Source: Conexibacter sp.
GTDB taxonomy: Bacteria; Actinomycetota; Thermoleophilia; Solirubrobacterales; Solirubrobacteraceae
Direction of reading: 5' to 3'
Length of the DNA stretch: 5,925 bases
NCBI GenBank assembly: GCA_025964215.1
Contig: JAOPZG010000005.1
Coordinates: 1 to 5,925, forward strand
The notes under the pieces are model-generated. The model had not been told where the DNA came from. It searched no databases and worked only from the letters and a program-made list of their open reading frames with translations. A program made the position numbers and the translations under genes. The first letter of the stretch is position 1, and each line of letters begins with the position of its first letter. Positions 1 to 4,722 of the stretch are shown in pieces.

Positions 1-1157
1 CCGCGCACGAGGTCCGAGACCCGGCGCGCGGTCTCCACCAGCACCTCGTCGCCGGCGGCGTGGCCGAGCGAGTCGTTGACGAGCTTGAAGTTGTCCAGGT
101 CGAAGTAGAGGAGCGCGACGGCCTCGCCGGAGCGCCGGGCGCGGACGAGGTCGACGCGCAGCTGCTCCTCGAGCTGCGTCCGGTTGGGGAGGCCGGTGAG
201 CGCGTCGTGGTAGGCGAGGTAGGCGACCTGGGCCTCCGCGCGGCGGCGCTCGGTGACGTCCTCGCCGGAGCGCAGGACCGCGATGATCTCGCCGTCCTCG
301 TTGTGCAGCGCCGAGTTGCGCCAGGCGATCTTGCGGTCGTCGCCGTCCTTGGTGCGGACGAAGGTCTCGAGGCTGTCGCGCGGCGGCTCGACGCCGGAGA
401 CGAGGCGCGCGAAGGCGCGGCGGGCGTCGAGGCGGTCGGGCGCCGGGACGACCGTGTCGAACCAGTCGCGGCCGCGGAGGTGGTCCTCCTCGAAGCCGAG
501 CAGCTCGCAGCCCTGGCGGTTGATGAGCTCGACGTGGCCGCGCTCGTCGAGGACGACGACGAGCGTGCTCGCGACCTCGAGGTAGCGCTGGGCGCGGTCG
601 CGCTCCTCGCGCAGGGTGCGCTGGGTGGTGATGGTCGCCGTGACGTCAGCGAAGGTGAGGACGATGCCGGAGTCCGCGCCGCCGCCGGCGTTCAGCGGGC
701 GCGCGTGGACGCGCAGCCACTGGGGCTGGCCCTCGCGGTCGATGCGCGTCGAGGTGCCGGCGACCGGGCGGCCCTCGAGCTGGGCGATGGCCGAGAGCGA
801 CTCGCCGGGCGCCAGCGCGCGGCCGTCGTGCTCGGCGACGATGTGGAGGTCGTCCTTGAAGGGGGCGAGGGCGCCGGCCAGCTCGGCGGCCGAGAGCTCC
901 AGGATCCGCAGGGCGCTCGCGTTCCACGAGACGGCACGTCGGTCGGCGTCGGTGACGACCACGCCCTCGTCGAGGCCCTCGACGACGACGCGGCTCAGCT
1001 GCTCCGCGGCTCTCGCCGCCTGCCGGGCCCGCTGCTGCGGTCCGAGATCGACGACGAGGCCGCGGCTTTTCAGCTGTCCGGCCTGCCTGCCCTTGCGGCG
1101 TCGTTCCCCGAACGGCGCGCTGAATCCCCGGCCCTGCGGCATGTCTCCCCGGTACAT
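1..1157 (-). CDS. PAS-PAS-GGDEF signalling protein (putative diguanylate cyclase), N-terminal part; runs off left edge
   Basis: Reading the minus strand from 1157 gives 385 uninterrupted codons to the window edge. After a basic, probably disordered N-terminus (residues 1-45), a first PAS-like domain covers about 52-175 (GLDEGVVVTDADRRAVSWN, then WLRVHARPLN and LTFADVTA). A second PAS domain covers about 190-303 (VVLDERGHVELINRQGCELLGF, ending SGEDVTERRRAEAQ). A GGDEF domain starts at about 311 with AYLAYHDALTGLPNR and continues with the metal/nucleotide-binding segment YFDLDNFKLVNDSLGHAAGD (351-370). The GGDEF signature itself, and any EAL domain, lie outside the window, so catalytic competence cannot be judged. 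The family makes cyclic di-GMP from two GTP, with PAS domains sensing small ligands, redox state or light. No membrane segment is visible, so it is probably cytosolic. The start is uncertain: ATG at 1157 or ATG at 1142. A GGGGAG lies only two bases before the second, and neither has ideal spacing. An in-frame stop near 1240 limits upstream extension. Confidence 0.9.
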   Translation of the reverse strand, partial: MYRGDMPQGRGFSAPFGERRRKGRQAGQLKSRGLVVDLGPQQRARQAARAAEQLSRVVVEGLDEGVVVTDADRRAVSWNASALRILELSAAELAGALAPFKDDLHIVAEHDGRALAPGESLSAIAQLEGRPVAGTSTRIDREGQPQWLRVHARPLNAGGGADSGIVLTFADVTATITTQRTLREERDRAQRYLEVASTLVVVLDERGHVELINRQGCELLGFEEDHLRGRDWFDTVVPAPDRLDARRAFARLVSGVEPPRDSLETFVRTKDGDDRKIAWRNSALHNEDGEIIAVLRSGEDVTERRRAEAQVAYLAYHDALTGLPNRTQLEEQLRVDLVRARRSGEAVALLYFDLDNFKLVNDSLGHAAGDEVLVETARRVSDLVR

Positions 1158-1182
1158 CGACGCACCGGTTCGGGGATTGAGG

Positions 1183-1207
1183 GAGCTTGCAGCCTTCCTG
1201 CAAGCTC
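1183..1207 (-). other. Perfect 9-bp inverted repeat upstream of the PAS-GGDEF gene
   Basis: GAGCTTGCA at 1183-1191 and TGCAAGCTC at 1199-1207 form a perfect 9-bp stem with a 7-base loop. It lies 25-50 bases before the start of the PAS-GGDEF gene and after the end of the XRE regulator gene. No T-run follows on the minus strand, so a leader hairpin or dyad operator is as likely as a terminator. The role is inferred from position only. Confidence 0.4.
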
Positions 1208-1217
1208 TGTGCGCGCG

Positions 1218-1242
1218 CTGACGCCGCCGCAAGGGCGGTCAG
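1218..1242 (-). terminator. Putative GC-rich terminator hairpin after the XRE regulator gene
   Basis: Arms CTGA (1218-1221) with CCGCC (1224-1228), and GGCGG with TCAG (1234-1242), can pair around a 5-base loop with a 2-base bulge. The hairpin starts ten bases past the TAG of the XRE gene (1252) on the minus strand. It lacks a U-tract, which is common for hairpins in high-GC actinobacteria, so termination is inferred rather than shown. Confidence 0.35.
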
Positions 1243-1251
1243 ACGTGCTTC

Positions 1252-1491
1252 CTACACGACCGGCTCAGGCTCCGGCACGACTTCTGGAGGGGCGATCAGC
1301 TCCTGGACCGGAACCTTCAACGCCGCCGCCACCTGCATGACCGTACGTAGGCGCGGCTCGCGCAACCCACGCTCCAAGCGGCTCACCTCCGTCGGGTGCA
1401 ACCCGGCGAAATGGGCAAGCATCTCCTGCGACCAACACCGCTCCTTGCGCAGACGGCGCAAGTTGGCGGCCAGCTGGAACTTCGCGTCCAT
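1252..1491 (-). CDS. Small XRE/Cro-C1-type helix-turn-helix transcriptional regulator
   Basis: The 79-aa protein consists almost entirely of one XRE-type DNA-binding domain (about residues 6-66). The helix-turn-helix is residues 21-42 (SQEMLAHFAGLHPTEVSRLERG), preceded by the usual LRRLRKERCW helix and followed by REPRLRTVMQVAAALKVPVQELI, a typical family ending. The last 13 residues are a Pro/Glu-rich tail. There is no sensor or oligomerisation domain. The ATG at 1491 is preceded by AGGAG with a six-base spacer, which fixes the start. A perfect 8-bp dyad lies 25-50 bases upstream (1516-1541), so autoregulation is plausible. The downstream neighbour is the PAS-GGDEF gene in the same orientation, but a hairpin at 1218-1242 may separate them. 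Single-domain XRE proteins of this kind can be antitoxins, phage-type repressors or housekeeping regulators. No toxin-like partner is visible, so the target is unknown. Confidence 0.85.
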   Translation of the reverse strand: MDAKFQLAANLRRLRKERCWSQEMLAHFAGLHPTEVSRLERGLREPRLRTVMQVAAALKVPVQELIAPPEVVPEPEPVV

Positions 1492-1515
1492 CGGGGTCTC
1501 CTGTCTTCCGCGTGG

Positions 1516-1541
1516 ACTCGAACCTACGGTTGTGTTCGAGT
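1516..1541. promoter_or_regulatory. Dyad-symmetric candidate operator upstream of the XRE regulator
   Basis: ACTCGAAC (1516-1523) and GTTCGAGT (1534-1541) are perfect 8-bp inverted arms separated by 10 bases. A second nested dyad, AACC-TAC-GGTT, occupies 1521-1531. The centre lies about 37 bases before the regulator's start codon, where autoregulatory XRE operators often sit. Binding is inferred. The right arm could also be a hairpin in the 5' leader. Confidence 0.4.
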
Positions 1542-1746
1542 GCCTGGGAGTAGTTTGCCCGATTTTGAGCAGTGAGAGACCAAAACGTGTGCAAAGCTTT
1601 CAGCGCACCGGACGATGGAGTGGCCCGGGCGTGACATCTGATGCCTCACACGTCCCGCCGCGGGAGACGGTAACCCAGTGCCAGCGCTGCTGCCAGTGGG
1701 CAACCTGCCGTTCGGCACTGCGGCGCGCGCCGCGGGATGCCAATTG

Positions 1747-1770
1747 GCCCACGGCCTCCCACCAGTGGGC
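1747..1770 (-). terminator. Possible terminator hairpin of the MFS exporter gene
   Basis: GCCCAC (1747-1752) pairs perfectly with GTGGGC (1765-1770). The inner CCCAC at 1758-1762 offers an alternative pairing with GTGGG. The hairpin starts about 35 bases past the exporter stop on the minus strand and has no U-tract. It is one of several palindromes in this spacer, so assignment as the terminator is weak. Confidence 0.25.
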
Positions 1771-1804
1771 TTGACAAGGGGTTCGGCGGAGGGCGGATCC
1801 GGCG

Positions 1805-3043
1805 CTAATCGGCGAGCGGCGCGGGTGCGGGCGCGGTCGCGTGCCGGGCGCGGATGCGCTCGCCCGCCGAGAGGCCGTAGGCGAGCGCGAGGGCCGCGGC
1901 GAGCAGGCAGCCCGCCGCGCCGACGCCCAGCGCGGCGCGCGGTCCTGCCCATTGGCCGACGAAGCCGACCAGCGGGCCGCCGATCGGCGTCGAGCCGAGG
2001 AAGGCCACGACGTAGAGCGCGACGACGCGGCCGCGCATCGCCGGGTCGGCGCGCAGCTGGACGGTCGCGTTGGTGGTCGAGGAGAAGACGACGCTCGCCG
2101 CGCCGGCGACGCTGAGGAAGATCGCCGCCACCACCGGACCGGGACTCACCGCTGCCGCGCCGAGGCCGGCGGCGAAGACGAGTGCCGCCGCTGCGATCGT
2201 CTTCACGCGTGGGGCGACGCGTCCGGCGATGGTGAGCCCGCCCACCACCGAACCGCATCCCATCGCCGCGTAAAGCAGCCCGAAGCCCGTCGCGCCGAGG
2301 CCGAACTGCTGGTGGGCGAGCAGGGGGATCGTCACCTGGAACTCGTAGGCCAGCGTCCCGACGAGCGCCATCATCACGAGGGGGACGAGGAGGTCGCGGC
2401 GGCCCCGGACGTACTGCACGCCCGCCCGCACGGCGCGCGGCGCCCTCGCCGGAGGGCGATCCGGGCGGAAGAGGGCCTTCGTGTCCATCGCGAGCAGGCC
2501 GAGCAGCGGGCCGATGAACGAGGCGCCGTTGATGAGGAAGCAGGCGCCGACGCCGAGCAGCGCGATCAGCGTCCCACCCGCCGCCGGCCCGACCATGCGC
2601 GCGGCCGCCGCCACGGTCGAGTTGATGCTGATCGCCTTCGGCAGCGCCTCGTCGTCCACGAGCTCGGAGACGAACGCCTGGCGCGTGGGGACGTCGAGGG
2701 CTCTTGCGACGCCGAGGCCCAGCGCGAGCACCCAGACCATCCAGAGCTGGACGACGTGCGTGATGGCTAACGTCCCCAGCGCGAGCGCCAGGACCGCCTG
2801 CAGCGCCTGCGTCCCGAGCAGCACCTTCCGCTTGTCGACCCCATCGGCCACCGCACCGGCCCAGGGGCCGAGGAGGAGGACCGGCAGCGCCTGCAGCGCC
2901 ACCGTGATGCCGAGCGCGCTGCCGGAGGGCGTGAGCTGGAGGACGAGCCACGCCTGCGCGACCGTCTGCAGCCACGTGCCAGGGACCGAGATCAGCTGGC
3001 CGGAGAAGTAGAGGCGGTAGTTGCGGGTCTGGAGCGGGGTCAA
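1805..3043 (-). CDS. MFS transporter, EntS/MFS_3-like exporter
   Basis: A 412-aa integral membrane protein, normal length for a 12-helix major facilitator. It begins RNYRLYFSGQLISVPGTWLQ (7-26), the typical opening of EntS/MFS_3-like permeases. It then has a loop 2-3 motif GAVADGVDKRKVL (63-75), ALDVPTRQAFVSELV (115-129) followed by ISINSTVAAAARMVGPAAGG, a central cytoplasmic loop around 187-215, and the late motif RGRVVALYVVAFLGSTPIGG (338-357). Hydrophobic segments fill the rest, and the C-terminus is an Ala/Pro-rich cytosolic tail. Relatives export siderophores, drugs or other small molecules by proton antiport, but the substrate cannot be read here. The start is TTG at 3043, with AGGGGA seven bases upstream and the family N-terminus immediately following. 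It is transcribed divergently from the secreted-protein cluster. The XRE regulator lies 313 bp downstream and is probably a separate unit. Long open frames on both strands overlapping this gene are codon-bias shadows. Confidence 0.92.
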   Translation of the reverse strand: MTPLQTRNYRLYFSGQLISVPGTWLQTVAQAWLVLQLTPSGSALGITVALQALPVLLLGPWAGAVADGVDKRKVLLGTQALQAVLALALGTLAITHVVQLWMVWVLALGLGVARALDVPTRQAFVSELVDDEALPKAISINSTVAAAARMVGPAAGGTLIALLGVGACFLINGASFIGPLLGLLAMDTKALFRPDRPPARAPRAVRAGVQYVRGRRDLLVPLVMMALVGTLAYEFQVTIPLLAHQQFGLGATGFGLLYAAMGCGSVVGGLTIAGRVAPRVKTIAAAALVFAAGLGAAAVSPGPVVAAIFLSVAGAASVVFSSTTNATVQLRADPAMRGRVVALYVVAFLGSTPIGGPLVGFVGQWAGPRAALGVGAAGCLLAAALALAYGLSAGERIRARHATAPAPAPLAD

Positions 3044-3190
3044 CGTGGGGTCCCCTAACGGTGTAGCGGGTCGCGTGGCACCTCGCCGCCAGTTGGCAGG
3101 TCTATGCGCCCGGGCTCTGGCGGGCGCGCTCGGCCAGCAGTGTCATGGGTGCCGAACCGCGGGACGCCGCACGAGCGTTAGGAGATCGGC
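3044..3190. promoter_or_regulatory. Divergent intergenic region between the MFS exporter and the secreted-protein cluster
   Basis: These 147 bases must carry the promoters for both divergent genes unless transcription enters from outside. The exporter Shine-Dalgarno AGGGGA lies at its left end. The plus-strand Shine-Dalgarno AGGAG (3180-3184) lies at its right end. A 10-bp dyad, GCCA-GT-TGGC, is at 3088-3097, at the start of a block repeated upstream of the third paralogue. No canonical -35/-10 pair is obvious. Confidence 0.4.
3093..3169 (+). repeat. Leader/promoter repeat, copy A (upstream of paralogue 1)
   Basis: The block aligns with 4534-4609 with one single-base indel. Shared landmarks are GGCAGGTC followed by GCGC and GGCTCTGGCGG near the left end, and CGCGGGACGCCG at the right end (3158-3169). 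It ends about 21 bases before the start codon of paralogue 1. Position and conservation suggest it carries the promoter or a regulator site that was duplicated together with the gene. Confidence 0.6.
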
Positions 3191-3820
3191 ATGAGCAGGT
3201 ACGCGCGCGTTGTCGTGCTGGTGGTGTCGTTGGTATCCGTGTTCGGGGTGATGTCCGCGGCGGCGGGGGCGGTGACGTGGACGAACTCCGGAGACACGGC
3301 GTTCACGGCGACGGTCGTCGGCGGAACGCTGTCCTCCACTGGCAGCAGCGGGAGCTGCCCGGCTGGCGCGACGGCGACGGGCACGGTGGCGAGCTCGCCG
3401 TTCGTCGGGAACACCTGGGCGGGGTTGACCAGCACCGGCACTGCGAGCAACTGCACCCTGGCCGGCGTCTCCACGACCCTGCGTTGCTCCTACACGCTCA
3501 CTGCGCAGTCGTGGGTCTCGGGAATGCCGGCGGTGACGACTGGCACCGCGGACATCAACTGCGACATGACTCAGTTCGGCACGACGATCTGCCGCCTCAC
3601 CGGGACGGGCTCCGGGTCGTACACGAACCCGCTCTCGCCGTCGACGTTCGGCAAGGCCACTTCGGGCACCGGGAGCCTGAAGGTCAGCAACGGAACGTCG
3701 GGCACGTGCCCGATGGGCAACGGCGACTCGGTGTCCGTGACGCACGGGACGTCCACGATCACCGGCGCCACGGGCGGCCCGACGCCGCATCTCGGCCCGA
3801 CCATCACGCGCACGTCTTGA
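3191..3820 (+). CDS. Secreted six-cysteine Thr/Ser/Gly-rich protein, paralogue 1
   Basis: A 209-aa protein of unrecognised family. Residues 1-27 are a Sec signal peptide: basic MSRYAR, a hydrophobic core VVVLVVSLVSVFGVM, and AAAGA before a predicted cleavage at A27/V28. The mature protein begins VTWTNSGDTAFTAT and is rich in Thr, Ser and Gly with very few Lys. That composition fits an extracellular beta-rich fold. Cysteines at 56, 88, 99, 124, 134 and 173 are conserved in both neighbours, so three disulfides are likely. The C-terminus is ATGGPTPHLGPTITRTS, with no LPXTG motif, membrane anchor or lipobox. The start is fixed by AGGAG six bases before ATG and by alignment with the paralogues. 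It probably forms a transcript with paralogue 2, 37 bp downstream. A hairpin overlaps its stop codon. Function is unknown; a surface, matrix or secreted structural role is a guess. Confidence 0.82.
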   Translation: MSRYARVVVLVVSLVSVFGVMSAAAGAVTWTNSGDTAFTATVVGGTLSSTGSSGSCPAGATATGTVASSPFVGNTWAGLTSTGTASNCTLAGVSTTLRCSYTLTAQSWVSGMPAVTTGTADINCDMTQFGTTICRLTGTGSGSYTNPLSPSTFGKATSGTGSLKVSNGTSGTCPMGNGDSVSVTHGTSTITGATGGPTPHLGPTITRTS

Positions 3821-3831
3821 GACGTGACGCG
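3807..3831 (+). other. Hairpin spanning the stop codon of paralogue 1
   Basis: CGCG and CACGTC (3807-3816) pair with GACGTG and CGCG (3821-3831) around a TTGA loop, with one bulged A at 3827. This gives ten pairs in all. The loop contains the TGA stop. There is no T-run, so it may be a weak terminator, an mRNA stability element or a device reducing read-through into paralogue 2. The equivalent positions in paralogues 2 and 3 do not form it. Confidence 0.45.
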
Positions 3832-3857
3832 CAACCAGGCCCTGGAGGGTGAACGCC

Positions 3858-4487
3858 ATGAGCAGGTCCGGACGCATCGTGCTGCTGGTGACGGCGTTGC
3901 TGTCGCTGCTGGCGGTGATGTCGTCGGCCGCCGGGGCGGTGACGTGGCACAACTCGGGAGACACGGCGTTCACGGCCACGTCAGGTGCGCTGACGTTCTC
4001 AGTGACTGGGCCGACGTTCACGTGTCCGGGCACGACGGCGACCGCGACGGTGGCGTCGTCGCCGTTCGTCGGCGCGACCTGGACGGCGATCACGGGCACT
4101 GAGACCTACAACAGCTGCGCGATGGGCGGCGTCGGCGCTCGCCTTGACTGCAGCTTCACCTTCACTGCGCAGCTCTGGACCGCTGGGCCTCCGGCAACGA
4201 CGACTGGCAGCCTGGACGAGACCTGTGGCCTGTTCGAGTTCAGCTCGATGATCTGCCGTCTTGCCGGGGCGTTCCACGCGGTCTACGCGAACCCGTCTCC
4301 GCCGTCGACGTTCGGCCGGTTCACTCTGACCACTGGCGGGAGCCTCGTGACCTCCAACGCCTCCTCGGGCACGTGCCCGCTCGGCACTGGCGACCGGGCG
4401 CACTTCACCGAGCGGACGCTCGTGGTCAACAGCGCCACCGGCGGCCCCACGCCGCACCTGGGCCCGATCATCACGCGCACTTCGTAG
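3858..4487 (+). CDS. Secreted six-cysteine Thr/Ser/Gly-rich protein, paralogue 2
   Basis: A 209-aa homologue of the preceding gene, with a signal peptide (MSRSGR, core IVLLVTALLSLLAVM, cleavage after SSAAGA at A27) and a mature start of VTWHNSGDTAFTAT. Cysteines are at 56, 87, 98, 123, 133 and 173. It ends ATGGPTPHLGPIITRTS. The central region (about 41-160) is the most diverged of the three and contains more Phe, for example LFEFSSMICRL. I chose the ATG at 3858, which aligns with paralogue 1, over the in-frame GTG at 3849. The GTG overlaps the GGAGG Shine-Dalgarno (3844-3848) and would leave it no spacer. There is no leader-repeat copy upstream, so it is probably co-transcribed with paralogue 1. 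A GC-rich hairpin at 4507-4521 may end the transcript. Function is unknown; the protein is presumably exported and disulfide-bonded. Confidence 0.82.
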   Translation: MSRSGRIVLLVTALLSLLAVMSSAAGAVTWHNSGDTAFTATSGALTFSVTGPTFTCPGTTATATVASSPFVGATWTAITGTETYNSCAMGGVGARLDCSFTFTAQLWTAGPPATTTGSLDETCGLFEFSSMICRLAGAFHAVYANPSPPSTFGRFTLTTGGSLVTSNASSGTCPLGTGDRAHFTERTLVVNSATGGPTPHLGPIITRTS

Positions 4488-4506
4488 CGGCCTCTCGTGT
4501 GGTCCG

Positions 4507-4521
4507 GGGCCGCGGCGGCCC
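4507..4521 (+). terminator. Putative terminator hairpin after paralogue 2
   Basis: GGGCCG (4507-4512) and CGGCCC (4516-4521) form a perfect 6-bp all-GC stem with a 3-base loop, 20 bases past the stop of paralogue 2. An alternative pairing is GCGGCC (4487-4492) with GGCCGC (4508-4513). No U-tract follows. Its location at the end of the two-gene unit, before the third gene's own leader, supports the call. Confidence 0.35.
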
Positions 4522-4533
4522 ACGCACTGCCCG

Positions 4534-4609
4534 TCGGCAGGTCCAAGCGCACTGGCTCTGGCGGTCAGGGCAGCTCGGGCGTTTGATGGGGGTGACTCGC
4601 GGGACGCCG
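4534..4609 (+). repeat. Leader/promoter repeat, copy B (upstream of paralogue 3)
   Basis: This is a diverged copy of 3093-3169, again with GGCAGGTC, GCGC and GGCTCTGGCGG near its left end and CGCGGGACGCCG at its right end (4598-4609). Copy A reaches the start codon after about 21 bases. Here about 91 additional bases intervene before the conserved Shine-Dalgarno block ACGAGxGTxAGGAGATCG. A shared promoter or regulator site is inferred. Confidence 0.6.
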
Positions 4610-4628
4610 GGGTGGTCGATCTCGGCGT

Positions 4629-4698
4629 GCGAGCCGGTCCTCCTGGATCGCCTCTGTGGCGCGCCGCCTGTCCGGGCGAGCCGGTCTGCTCCGGGTCG
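4629..4698 (+). repeat. Short direct repeat in the extended leader of paralogue 3
   Basis: GCGAGCCGGTC occurs exactly at 4629-4639 and 4676-4686, 47 bases apart. Similarity continues for about ten further bases (CTCCTGGATCG versus TGCTCCGGGTCG). The repeat falls within the roughly 91 bases absent from the paralogue 1 leader, so it may reflect how that leader lengthened. No function can be assigned. Confidence 0.5.
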
Positions 4699-4722
4699 CG
4701 AAACGAGGGTGAGGAGATCGAG

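Larger units (their letters stand above)
1492..1804. other. 313-bp intergenic region, palindrome-rich, no gene seen
   Basis: This stretch between the exporter stop and the XRE regulator start contains no convincing coding sequence on either strand. The part nearest the regulator (1492-1600) should hold its promoter. It is AT-richer than its surroundings, but I could not pick a confident -10/-35 pair. The part nearest the exporter (1623-1770) carries a run of short perfect or near-perfect palindromes at 1623-1630, 1653-1665, 1674-1700, 1706-1717, 1720-1733, 1739-1748 and 1747-1770. A 9-bp direct repeat, CCAGTGGGC, occurs at 1693-1701 and 1762-1770. No tRNA is supported. Confidence 0.6.

Noticed and set aside
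60..1340. 426-codon plus-strand open frame opposite the PAS-GGDEF gene
   Set aside because: It is Ala/Asp/Glu/Val-rich with no domain and is the complement of a clearly recognisable PAS-PAS-GGDEF reading frame. It is an artefact of GC-rich codon bias.
1500..1560. Possible tRNA on the minus strand, from the GGTTCGAGTCC motif
   Set aside because: The bases flanking the loop do not form a T-stem, and no acceptor or anticodon arm or CCA end could be assembled.
1771..1776. TTGACA resembling a -35 box on the plus strand
   Set aside because: No -10 element lies at suitable spacing, and the only downstream gene is the exporter on the opposite strand.
1841..2770. 309-codon plus-strand open frame opposite the MFS gene
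   Set aside because: It is highly charged and low-complexity, shows no recognisable domain, and is antisense to a secure gene.
1524..2975. 483-codon minus-strand open frame overlapping the MFS gene
   Set aside because: Its Arg/Gly/Ala-rich translation is a shifted reading of the MFS transporter, whose own frame has full family motifs and a good ribosome binding site.
3849..3857. GTG start for paralogue 2, adding three residues
   Set aside because: The GTG overlaps the end of the Shine-Dalgarno sequence. The ATG at 3858 gives proper spacing and aligns with the start of paralogue 1.
4612..4722. Upstream start for paralogue 3, adding 37 residues
   Set aside because: The extension would bury the signal peptide and has no good ribosome site at its start. 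The ATG at 4723 has AGGAG at six bases and matches the paralogue 1 context.
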